64,000 nt of DNA from Streptomyces sp. CNQ-509 (GTDB lineage: Bacteria > Actinomycetota > Actinomycetes > Streptomycetales > Streptomycetaceae). A program made the position numbers and the translations under genes. Location: NCBI RefSeq assembly GCF_001011035.1, contig NZ_CP011492.1, positions 4,287,001 through 4,351,000 of the forward strand, read 5' to 3'. Of this stretch, positions 10,543 to 17,833 are shown piece after piece; the stretch's first letter is position 1; each line of letters opens with the position of its first letter. A model generated the notes under the pieces. It made no database searches. It saw only the letters and a list, made by a program, of their open reading frames with translations, and was not told where the DNA came from.

Positions 10543-11487
10543 TCAGCCCTGCGGCAGCCGGTAGAGCCCGTCCGCCAGCGGCTCCACCAGCCCGTCCGAC
10601 ACCAGGCTGTCCAGCGCCCGCGCCCGCTGCACCGGCTCGTGCCACACGGCGTCCAGCCGTTGCTGCGGCACCGGTCCGTCCGCGTCCCGCAGCACGGCCA
10701 GCAGCCGGCCGCGCACCTGCCGGTCCGTGCCGGCGTACGTCTGCGTGCGGCGCGGCGGGCCCGCGTGGGCCGGGTGGCCGGCGAGCCGCCAGGCGCAGAG
10801 CGTCGCCACCGGGCACTTCCCGCACTCGGGCTTGCGGGCCGTACAGACGAGCGCGCCCAGCTCCATCGTCGCGGCGCCCCAGCGGGCCGCCTCGGCGTCC
10901 TTCTCCGGCAGCAGCTCGCGCGCGACGCGGCGCTCCACGGCGGTCGTCGCGCCGGGCGGGAACTCGGTGCCGCCGACCAGCCGGGCGTAGACCCGGCGGA
11001 CGTTGGTGTCGAGCACGGCGTGCCGCTGCCCGTACGCGAAGGAGGCGACGGCGGCGGCCGTGTACTCGCCGATGCCGGGCAGCGCGAGGAGCTGCGCGTG
11101 CCGCTTGGGCACGTCGCCGTTGTGCCGCTCCTTTATCGCGGTGGCGGCGGCGTGCAGCCGCAGCGCGCGGCGCGGGTAGCCGAGCCGGCCCCAGGCGCGG
11201 ACGGCCTCGCCGGGCGCCTCGGCGGCCAGGTCGGCGGGGCGGGGCCAGCGCTTCAGCCACTGCGTGTAGACGGGGAGCACGCGGCTCACCGGCGTCTGCT
11301 GCAGCATGAACTCGCTGACCATGACGCCCCAGGGGCCGGCTTCCGGCCGGCGCCACGGCAGGTCGCGGGCGTGCTCGTGGAACCACTGGAGGACTGGCCC
11401 GTGCAGCGCCGCGGGCTCGGGCGCAGACGCGGGCGCGGCGCCGGCGGAGGCGGGCGCGGATGCGGTACTTGCTGTGGTCGCAGTCAT
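10543..11487 (-). CDS. mutY: A/G-specific adenine DNA glycosylase
   Basis: MutY removes adenine mispaired with 8-oxoguanine. In the 314-residue protein the catalytic Glu59 lies in SEFMLQQTPV, the helix-hairpin-helix is LPGIGEYTA (136-144), the catalytic Asp160 is in AVLDTNV, and the iron-sulfur ligands are Cys215-X6-Cys222-X2-Cys225-X5-Cys231. It stops soon after a short winged-helix-like tail and lacks the Nudix-like 8-oxoG recognition domain of the E. coli enzyme, as recalled for actinobacterial members. The first 30 residues are Ala/Ser/Pro-rich. The ATG at 11487 follows AGGGGT. Confidence 0.94.
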   Translation of the reverse strand: MTATTASTASAPASAGAAPASAPEPAALHGPVLQWFHEHARDLPWRRPEAGPWGVMVSEFMLQQTPVSRVLPVYTQWLKRWPRPADLAAEAPGEAVRAWGRLGYPRRALRLHAAATAIKERHNGDVPKRHAQLLALPGIGEYTAAAVASFAYGQRHAVLDTNVRRVYARLVGGTEFPPGATTAVERRVARELLPEKDAEAARWGAATMELGALVCTARKPECGKCPVATLCAWRLAGHPAHAGPPRRTQTYAGTDRQVRGRLLAVLRDADGPVPQQRLDAVWHEPVQRARALDSLVSDGLVEPLADGLYRLPQG

Positions 11488-11591
11488 GGCACCCCTGATC
11501 CTGGCACAGAAAGGGGCGGTGCCCCCGGCAGCGCCGGGGTCTTGCGTGTTGTGCCGCGGGAAGGCGCGGAGCGGCCGGTGCGCGATGTGCG

Positions 11592-11667
<76 letters not shown>

Positions 11668-11741
11668 GCGCCTATGGGCCGGCGGCCCACTATACCCGCG
11701 CACGCACGTCGCGGACCGGTCGGATCCGGCCCTCCGGCCCC

Positions 11742-12347
11742 TCACAGCCAGCCGCGCTCCCTCGCCATCCGGACCGCCGCGTGGCGGTTCTCCGCGTCGA
11801 GTTTCGTCATCGCCGACGACAGGTAGTTCCGTACCGTCCCCGGAGTCAGCGACGCGCGGCGGGCGATGTCCGAGACCGGGGCGCCGTCCGCCGCCAGCTC
11901 CAGGACCTCCGCCTCCCGCGGCGTCAGCGGGGAGTCGCCCGCCGCGATGGCGTCCGCCGCCAGCTCCGGGTCGACGTACCGGCCGCCCGCGTGCACCGTG
12001 CGGATCACCTCCGCCAGCCGCTGCGCCGAGACCGTCTTGGGCACGAAGCCCCGCACCCCCGCGGAGAGCGCCTGCTTCAGCGCGCCCGGGCGGCCGTGGC
12101 TGGTGACGATCATCGCCGAACAGCCGGGTGCCGCCGTACGCAGCGAGGCCGCCACGGCGACGCCGTCGAGTCCCGGCATCTGCAGGTCCAGTACGGCGAC
12201 GTCCGGCCGGTGGGCGCGGGCCATGGCCAGCGCCTCGTCGCCGCCCGCCGCCTCGGCGACGACGGTCAGGTCGTCCTCCAGCGCCAGCAGCGCGGCCAGC
12301 GCGCCGCGGATCAGGTGCTCGTCGTCGGCGAGCAGGACTCGGATCAC
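11742..12347 (-). CDS. NarL/FixJ-type response regulator
   Basis: A 201-residue regulator: receiver domain about 1-120 with the acidic pair Asp8/Asp9, phospho-acceptor Asp54 (VLDLQMPG) and Lys104, then a LuxR-type helix-turn-helix (about 135-198, LTPREAEVLELAADGAPVSD). The start is a GTG whose TGA partner ends the histidine kinase gene upstream (GTGA overlap), so the pair is translationally coupled. Genes for an ABC-2 exporter lie just upstream on the same strand, and this four-gene arrangement usually means that the system controls the exporter. Confidence 0.93.
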   Translation of the reverse strand: MIRVLLADDEHLIRGALAALLALEDDLTVVAEAAGGDEALAMARAHRPDVAVLDLQMPGLDGVAVAASLRTAAPGCSAMIVTSHGRPGALKQALSAGVRGFVPKTVSAQRLAEVIRTVHAGGRYVDPELAADAIAAGDSPLTPREAEVLELAADGAPVSDIARRASLTPGTVRNYLSSAMTKLDAENRHAAVRMARERGWL

Positions 12348-13660
12348 GACGCCTCCAGGTCGATGCGCGCGGCCAGCCGGAACCGCCCGCCGGTCCTGCG
12401 CTGTGCGCTCAGCGTGCCGCCGACGGCCGCCAGCCGCTCGCGCAGCCCGGTGAGCCCGGCGCCGTCGGCGGGGGTGCCGGGCTCGGCGTCGGGGGCGCCG
12501 TCGTTGTCCATGACGAGTTCCGCGCCGCCGCCCGCGACCCGCAGCGACACCGTGCACAAGCGGGCGTCCGCGTGCCGCAGCACGTTCGTCGTCCCCTCGC
12601 GGACCACCCACGCCAGCGCCGACTGCACCCGCTCCGGCACCTCCCCGCGGCGGCCCGGAGCCGTCAGGTCCGCGTCGTCCACCTCGCAGTCGACCCCGGC
12701 CGCGCGGAGCACCGCGCGGGCGCCGGCCAGCTCGGCGTGCAGGTCGGCGGCGCGGTAGCCCCGTACGACCGCGCGGATCTCGCGCTGTGACTCCTGCGCG
12801 ACGCGCTGCACCTCCGCCATCTGGTCCGCGGCCTCGGGCCGGCCGCGCTGCGCCAGTTGGACGGCCAGCTCGCTCTTGAGCGCCATGACGGCGAGGTTGC
12901 GCCCCAGCACGTCGTGCAGGTCGCGGCCGAAGCGCAGCCGCTCCTCGGCGACGGCCAGCCGGGCCTGCACGGCGCGGGCGGCGACCAGTTCGTCGACCAG
13001 CTGCACGCCCCACGCGGAGACGCGGAAGGTGAACCCCATGAAGGGCGCGCACACCGCCGTGGTGGCCGCGGTGATCGCCAGTGGTGCCCCGCGCGGCCCG
13101 ATCGCCAGCGCGGCCAGCAGCGTGGCGGCGCACAGCGCGGTGACGACCAGCCCGCCGCGACGCAGGGGCAGCGCCAGCACCAGGGGCCCGGCCGCGAACA
13201 TCAGCACCCATACCAGGAAAGGACCCAGCTCTGGCGGGTCCAGCCGGTCAGCCGCGCGCAGCGCGAGGGCCGCGGCCAGCAGCACCGAGACGGCGACGAG
13301 GTGCACCACCACCAGCCGGCGGGTAGGTCCCGCGGCGCCGAGGAACGGGGCGCTGAGCGAGAGCTTGACCTGCATCGTGAGGTGCGCGAGCAGCAGCACG
13401 ACGACGACGGCGAACGGCACCGCACCCATGTCGTCGCGGGTGGTGTTCAGCCACACGCCGAGCAGCGCGGCCTCGACGAGGGCGAGGAAGTAGATCGTGG
13501 AGAGGGTGTAGCTCCGCCAGCGTTCGGGCCCGCTCATGCGGCGGGCACGCCGGAACCAGCGGAGCGCGCCCCCACCTCGTCCCCGTCCCGTGACCGGTCC
13601 CGTGATCTGATCCGGGACCGGATCCGGGCCGGGGCCCGCGCCCGCGTCCGGCTCGGTCAT
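12344..13660 (-). CDS. Sensor histidine kinase, HisKA_3 type
   Basis: The 438-residue kinase has a Pro/Gly-rich cytoplasmic start, about six hydrophobic helices between residues 50 and 212, the HisKA_3 dimerisation helix with phospho-His249 in FGRDLHDVLG, and a C-terminal HATPase (about 335-432; VREGTTNVLRHADA and GLTGLRERLAAVGG). With no large extracellular loop it probably senses the membrane or a compound within it. GGAGGGG precedes the ATG. A 12-base palindrome GTACGGCCGTAC at 13727-13738 lies about 70 bases upstream and may be a control site. It overlaps its response regulator by four bases. Confidence 0.92.
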   Translation of the reverse strand: MTEPDAGAGPGPDPVPDQITGPVTGRGRGGGALRWFRRARRMSGPERWRSYTLSTIYFLALVEAALLGVWLNTTRDDMGAVPFAVVVVLLLAHLTMQVKLSLSAPFLGAAGPTRRLVVVHLVAVSVLLAAALALRAADRLDPPELGPFLVWVLMFAAGPLVLALPLRRGGLVVTALCAATLLAALAIGPRGAPLAITAATTAVCAPFMGFTFRVSAWGVQLVDELVAARAVQARLAVAEERLRFGRDLHDVLGRNLAVMALKSELAVQLAQRGRPEAADQMAEVQRVAQESQREIRAVVRGYRAADLHAELAGARAVLRAAGVDCEVDDADLTAPGRRGEVPERVQSALAWVVREGTTNVLRHADARLCTVSLRVAGGGAELVMDNDGAPDAEPGTPADGAGLTGLRERLAAVGGTLSAQRRTGGRFRLAARIDLEAS

Positions 13661-13785
13661 CTCGTACGTCCCCTCCGCTCTGCCTGCTCCGGCTGCCCCG
13701 GCGTTCCCGCTCGGCGTGATCGCCGCGTACGGCCGTACCGTACGCCCGCCGCTCCCCGGTGGCCGCACGGCCGCCCGCACCCTCC

Positions 13786-14607
13786 TCACCCGCGCGGCTC
13801 CCACCGGAACCACCGCCGCACGGCCCACGCCCCCGCGGCGATCCACGCCGCCGCCACCGCGAGCGCCTGGACGACCGCGCCGCCGCCCAGCTCCCCGGTC
13901 CAGCCGCCCCGCACCAGCTCCACCACCGGTGACAGCGGCAGCCGCTGCGCCACCTCCGCGACCGAGTCCGGCAGCACCTCGAACGGTACGAACAGCCCCG
14001 AGCCGAACATCGACACCAGCAGCAGCGGCATGCTCGTCAACTGCGCGCTCTCCGCCGACTTCGTCACCGCCGCGGTCGCCGCGGCCAGCACCGTCAGCAT
14101 CGCCATCCCCAGGAGCACCCCCAGCACCGCCAGATGCGGCGCCTCGGGGGCAGGCGAGTCCATCGCCAGGCTCACGGCGACGGCCAGCACCAGGCACTGC
14201 CCCAGCGCGACGCACAGGGCGGGCAGCGCGGCACCGGCGAGCAGTTCGCGGTCGGTGAGCAGGCCGGTGCGCAGCCGCTTGAGCACGAGTTCCTCGCGGC
14301 GGGCGACGTAGACGATGACGAGGTTCGCGTAGACGACGAAGATCAGCGCGAAGACGACGGCGCTCGGCAGCACGACGGTGGCCGCGGTGAGGCCGGTGTC
14401 GGAGAGGTCCATCTCCTCGACGGCGGACCGGGTCGCGAACGCGAAGCCCGCCGGGGTGACCAGGGCGCCGAAGAGGATGAGCTTGCTGCGCCACATCAGC
14501 GTCAGCTCGGCGCGGCCGATCGCCGCCAGCCGGGCGAGCGGCCCCGGGACGTCGGCGGCGCGGTCGTCGGGGTGGGCCGGGGGAGTGGCGGCGGTGGTGG
14601 CGGTCAT
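13786..14607 (-). CDS. ABC-2 type exporter permease
   Basis: A 273-residue membrane subunit with about six helices from residue 45 onwards, ending in a helix and a basic tail (RRWFRWEPRG), typical of ABC-2 permeases for drugs or small peptides. Its ATG overlaps the stop of the ATPase gene (ATGA), so the two are made in fixed ratio. The adjacent two-component system on the same strand suggests an inducible drug- or peptide-exporter module. Confidence 0.9.
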   Translation of the reverse strand: MTATTAATPPAHPDDRAADVPGPLARLAAIGRAELTLMWRSKLILFGALVTPAGFAFATRSAVEEMDLSDTGLTAATVVLPSAVVFALIFVVYANLVIVYVARREELVLKRLRTGLLTDRELLAGAALPALCVALGQCLVLAVAVSLAMDSPAPEAPHLAVLGVLLGMAMLTVLAAATAAVTKSAESAQLTSMPLLLVSMFGSGLFVPFEVLPDSVAEVAQRLPLSPVVELVRGGWTGELGGGAVVQALAVAAAWIAAGAWAVRRWFRWEPRG

Positions 14608-15608
14608 CGGGCGTTCCTCTCGTCGGTACGGACCGTGTCGGCGGTGCGCTTCGCGGACGGGGCGCTCCGGCCGCGCCCCCGGTCGTCCACGGCGGCGTCC
14701 GCGATCTTCAGGAACGCCTCCTCCAGCGACGCCGACCTGGCATCGAGGCCGGCCAGCTCCACGCCGTTGTCCTGGGCCCACAGCAGCAGCCCCGTCAGCG
14801 TCCGCTGCAGCGCGCTCGTACGCAGCCGTACGCTCGTCCCCGCCAGCTCGTGCCCGGTCACGCCCAGCGCCGGCAGCGGCGGCAGGTCGCCCGGCAGCCA
14901 GCCGGTGGGCAGCCGGAACGACACGGTCGCCGGGTGCGCGCCCACGATCTCCTCCACGGTTCCGGCCGCGGCGATCCGCCCGCCCGCCATGATCGCCAGC
15001 CGGTCCGCCAGCTCCTCGGCCTCTTCCAGGTAGTGCGTGGTGAGCAGCACCGTCGTCCCGCCGGCGCGCAGTTCGCGCACCAGCTCCCACGTCGCGTGCC
15101 GCCCCTCGGCGTCGAGCCCGGTGGTCGGTTCGTCGAGGAACAGCACCTCGGGCCGGCCGAGGAGCGCGAGCGCCAGGTCGAGGCGGCGCTTCTCGCCGCC
15201 GGAGAGCTGCGCCACCCGGACGTCCCGGCGGCCGGCGAGCCCGACAAGTTCCAGCGCCTCCGCGGTGGGCCGCGGCCGCGCCGTGCAGCCGGCCCACATC
15301 CGTACCGTCTCGGCGACCGTGAGCTGCGAGGGCATCCCGCCTTCCTGGAGCATCACGCCGGTGTACGGGCGCACCCGACCGCGCTCGCGGTACGGGTCAC
15401 GCCCCAGCACCCGCACCCTGCCCCCGCTGGGCTCCGCCAGCCCCTCCAGCAGCTCGACGGTGGAGGTCTTGCCGGCGCCGTTGGTACCCAGCAGGGCGAA
15501 CAACTCGCCCCGCCGGACGGCGAAGTCGACGCCGCGCACCGCCTCGAAGTCTCCGTACGTGCGCCGCAGCCCCGCGGCGCTGATCACGTCTTCCTCTGCA
15601 CTGACCAT
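14604..15608 (-). CDS. ABC transporter ATP-binding protein (DrrA/CcmA type)
   Basis: The 334-residue ATPase shows Walker A GTNGAGKTS at 41-49, Q-loop at LQEGG (88-92), signature LSGGEKRR at 135-142, Walker B VLFLDEP at 155-161 and switch His192. The last 100 residues form the C-terminal extension common in drug-exporter ATPases. It drives the permease encoded immediately downstream with a four-base overlap. The product is cytoplasmic and membrane-associated through the permease. Confidence 0.94.
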   Translation of the reverse strand: MVSAEEDVISAAGLRRTYGDFEAVRGVDFAVRRGELFALLGTNGAGKTSTVELLEGLAEPSGGRVRVLGRDPYRERGRVRPYTGVMLQEGGMPSQLTVAETVRMWAGCTARPRPTAEALELVGLAGRRDVRVAQLSGGEKRRLDLALALLGRPEVLFLDEPTTGLDAEGRHATWELVRELRAGGTTVLLTTHYLEEAEELADRLAIMAGGRIAAAGTVEEIVGAHPATVSFRLPTGWLPGDLPPLPALGVTGHELAGTSVRLRTSALQRTLTGLLLWAQDNGVELAGLDARSASLEEAFLKIADAAVDDRGRGRSAPSAKRTADTVRTDERNAR

Positions 15609-15735
15609 GTCTTCAGGCTTCCGCCGCCGCGGGCGCCGGTGCAGTGCACGCTGTCATCGGATGCGATGACAGATGTCATGGGGGCGACTTCGGGGAACAC
15701 GAAAAGAGCCCCGGCCGAAGCCGGGGCTCTCACTG

Positions 15736-15808
15736 AGCGGACGACGAGATTCGAACTCGCGACCCTCACCTTGGCAAGGTGATGCTCTACCAACTGAGCC
15801 ACGTCCGC
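15736..15808 (-). tRNA. tRNA-Gly (GCC anticodon), second copy
   Basis: Nearly identical to the copy at 11592: acceptor GCGGACG/CGTCCGC, anticodon stem TCACC/GGTGA with loop TTGCCAA. CCA is not encoded (the discriminator T is followed by CAG). Confidence 0.95.
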
Positions 15809-15882
15809 GTGCATCCGAACGGCTCTCACCGTCCGGCGCGTGCTCCACTCTACCCCACGAACTCACAGGGCTTCTGTGGCGG

Positions 15883-15954
15883 AGCGGGTGACAGGAATCG
15901 CACACTGCGCCTCCCTCTTGGAAAGAGGGCGCTCTACTACTGAGCTACACCCGC
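15883..15954 (-). tRNA. tRNA-Gly (UCC anticodon)
   Basis: Acceptor GCGGGTG pairs with CACCCGC, anticodon stem CCCTC/GAGGG with loop TTTCCAA giving UCC, short D arm (AGCTCAGTAGTAGAGC). CCA is not encoded. It lies 74 bases upstream of the second GCC gene on the same strand, so both may share a transcript. Confidence 0.93.
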
Positions 15955-16151
15955 GTGGCCTCGGGGGGTCTCCCCTTGGCGCGTGTCCAGACTCTATCCG
16001 ATCCCGGGGGGCAGATGGCAAGCCGGGCCGGTGAACGGGCGTCAACACCGCCCGGCGGACGGCCGGATGAGGGATCCGCCGGACGGCGGACGCGGGAGCT
16101 GCCGGGTGGACCGGAAGAGAGCCGGAAGGGACGTCCGGGAGGGCCGCGGCG

Positions 16152-16469
16152 TCAGTGCGCGGCTTCGAACGCCTCGTAGACCTTCTTCGGGATACGGCCT
16201 CTGGCCGGCACCTCCATGCCCTGCGACCCGGCCCAGGCGCGCACGGTGGCGGGGTTGGGCGCGATGTCGGTGCGGGTGAACGCCCGCCCGGACGCGGCCT
16301 GCTTCCGCCCGGCCCGCAGGAAGGGGGCCAGCGTGCTGCGCAGTTTCTTGGCGTTCGAGGCATTGAGATCGATCTCGTACGACTTCCCGTCGAGTCCGAA
16401 GTTGACCGTCTCGGTCGCTTCTCCGCCGTCGATGTCGTCGAAGAGGCTGACCACTACGCGCTGCGCCAC
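16152..16469 (-). CDS. Lsr2-family nucleoid-associated protein
   Basis: The 105-residue product has the Lsr2 layout: an N-terminal dimerisation domain (VVVSLFDDIDGGEATETV, about 4-60) and a C-terminal DNA-binding domain with the AT-hook-like RGR at 90-92 (PARGRIPKKVYEAFEAAH). Lsr2 coats AT-rich, often foreign, DNA and silences it. Its place next to purS matches the position of the second Lsr2 paralogue (LsrL) in S. coelicolor as I recall it, so this is probably the paralogue rather than the main Lsr2. The region between it and purS is noticeably AT-rich. Confidence 0.92.
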   Translation of the reverse strand: MAQRVVVSLFDDIDGGEATETVNFGLDGKSYEIDLNASNAKKLRSTLAPFLRAGRKQAASGRAFTRTDIAPNPATVRAWAGSQGMEVPARGRIPKKVYEAFEAAH

Positions 16470-16718
16470 GAAACCGGTCCTTCCGTCGGTCGCGCCTGCC
16501 GCTTTCCTCGCCCGCCGCGCGACCTGCGCGGAAGACCGGGGCTGCGGGAGCGCCGGCTCATTTGATCAGTGCTTTCCCTTTGTATCGCGACGGATTCTGT
16601 TGCGGAAGTCGAGCAAATGGGCCCGCGTGTCACGTCGCAATGCGGACCCTACTTTTATTGGGCCCTTTACCCAAGTGGATATCACGGGCGATGCGGAACC
16701 GTAACCGGCCCGACCCAT

Positions 16719-16734
16719 ATCTACCCGGGTAGAT
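16719..16734. promoter_or_regulatory. Perfect 16-base palindrome upstream of purS
   Basis: ATCTACCCGGGTAGAT is a perfect palindrome 58 bases before the purS start, in the AT-rich gap (16470-16792) shared with the divergent lsr2-like gene. Its size and place suit an operator for a dimeric repressor of purine synthesis or of the nucleoid-protein gene. The protein that binds it is unknown to me. No copy was seen upstream of purF. Confidence 0.6.
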
Positions 16735-16792
16735 TTGTCCGCAAGGTACGCTGTCGTCACCGCTTCTTCAAGACCCTTACCGGGAGTAGCCA

Positions 16793-17062
16793 GTGGCCCG
16801 CGTCGTAGTCGACGTCATGCTCAAGCCGGAGATCCTCGACCCTCAGGGGCAGGCGGTGCAGCGCGCGCTGCCGCGCCTCGGCTTCGCCGGGATCGCCGAT
16901 GTCCGCCAGGGCAAGCGCTTCGAGCTCGAAGTGGAGGGGCCGGTCGACGACGCCGCCCTCGCGCAGATCAACACGATGGCCGAGACGTTCCTTGCGAACA
17001 CCGTGATCGAGGACTTCACCGTACGTGTCGAGGAAGTCGCGCACGGGGGAGAGGCGAAGTGA
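16793..17062 (+). CDS. purS: Phosphoribosylformylglycinamidine synthase subunit PurS
   Basis: PurS (89 residues) is the small bridging subunit that couples PurQ to PurL in the fourth step of purine synthesis. It has the family signature VDVMLKPEILDPQGQAV near the N-terminus and FELEVEG in the middle. The GTG start follows CGGGAG by six bases. Its stop overlaps the purQ start (GTGA), giving tight coupling of the complex subunits. Confidence 0.97.
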   Translation: MARVVVDVMLKPEILDPQGQAVQRALPRLGFAGIADVRQGKRFELEVEGPVDDAALAQINTMAETFLANTVIEDFTVRVEEVAHGGEAK

Positions 17063-17739
17063 CCGCTCGTATCGGCGTCGTCACCTTTCCGGGATCTCTC
17101 GACGACCGCGACGCGCTGCGGGCGGTTCGGCTGGCGGGCGCCGAGCCGGTCTCGCTCTGGCACCGGGACAGGGATCTGCGGCAGGTCGACGCGGTCGTGC
17201 TCCCCGGCGGTTTCAGTTACGGCGACTATCTGCGCGCGGGTGCCATTTCGCGCTTTGCGCCCGTGATGGATACGGTCGTCGCGCAGGCCAGGTCCGGGAT
17301 GCCGGTCCTCGGCATCTGCAACGGCTTCCAGGTGCTGACGGAAACTCATCTTCTGCCCGGCGCGATGTTGCGCAACAACCACCTGCACTTCATCTGCAGG
17401 GACCAGAAGCTGCGGGTGGAGAACGCCGGCACCGCCTGGACTGCCGACTACGCCGCGGGCCAGGACATCCACATTCCGTTGAAGAACATCGACGGCCGTT
17501 ACACCGCGGACGAACGCACGCTCGACGAGCTGGAGGCCACCGGCCGCGTCGTCTTCCGCTACCTCGACGGCAACCCCAACGGCTCGCTGCGTGACATCGC
17601 CGGCATCGCCAACGAGGCGGGCAACGTCGTCGGCCTCATGCCCCACCCCGAGCACGCCGTCGAACCCCTCGTCGGCACCGGCCGCACCGACGGCCTCGGC
17701 TTCTTCACCTCGATCCTCAAGAGGCTGGTCCACGCATGA
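17059..17739 (+). CDS. purQ: Phosphoribosylformylglycinamidine synthase, glutaminase subunit PurQ
   Basis: The 226-residue class I glutamine amidotransferase releases ammonia from glutamine for PurL. The nucleophile is Cys87 in LGICNGFQVL, with His196 and Glu198 in PHPEHA completing the triad. The GTG start sits inside the purS stop and is preceded by GGGGGAGAGGCG. It is the middle gene of purS-purQ-purL, with a 94-base gap before purL. Confidence 0.97.
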   Translation: MTARIGVVTFPGSLDDRDALRAVRLAGAEPVSLWHRDRDLRQVDAVVLPGGFSYGDYLRAGAISRFAPVMDTVVAQARSGMPVLGICNGFQVLTETHLLPGAMLRNNHLHFICRDQKLRVENAGTAWTADYAAGQDIHIPLKNIDGRYTADERTLDELEATGRVVFRYLDGNPNGSLRDIAGIANEAGNVVGLMPHPEHAVEPLVGTGRTDGLGFFTSILKRLVHA

Positions 17740-17833
17740 CGCGCACCCCCCTGGACACCGGAACGGTGAGGGAGCGAGTTCGCGCCCTGAGCCACGATCG
17801 TCTGGACCCCCACGCGCGAAGGAGCGAGCGAGC

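Noticed and set aside
17591..17833. Extended start for PurL
   Set aside because: The upstream part of the frame translates to low-complexity Ser/Arg/Pro and overlaps purQ; GTG 17834 has a good ribosome site and gives the family N-terminus.
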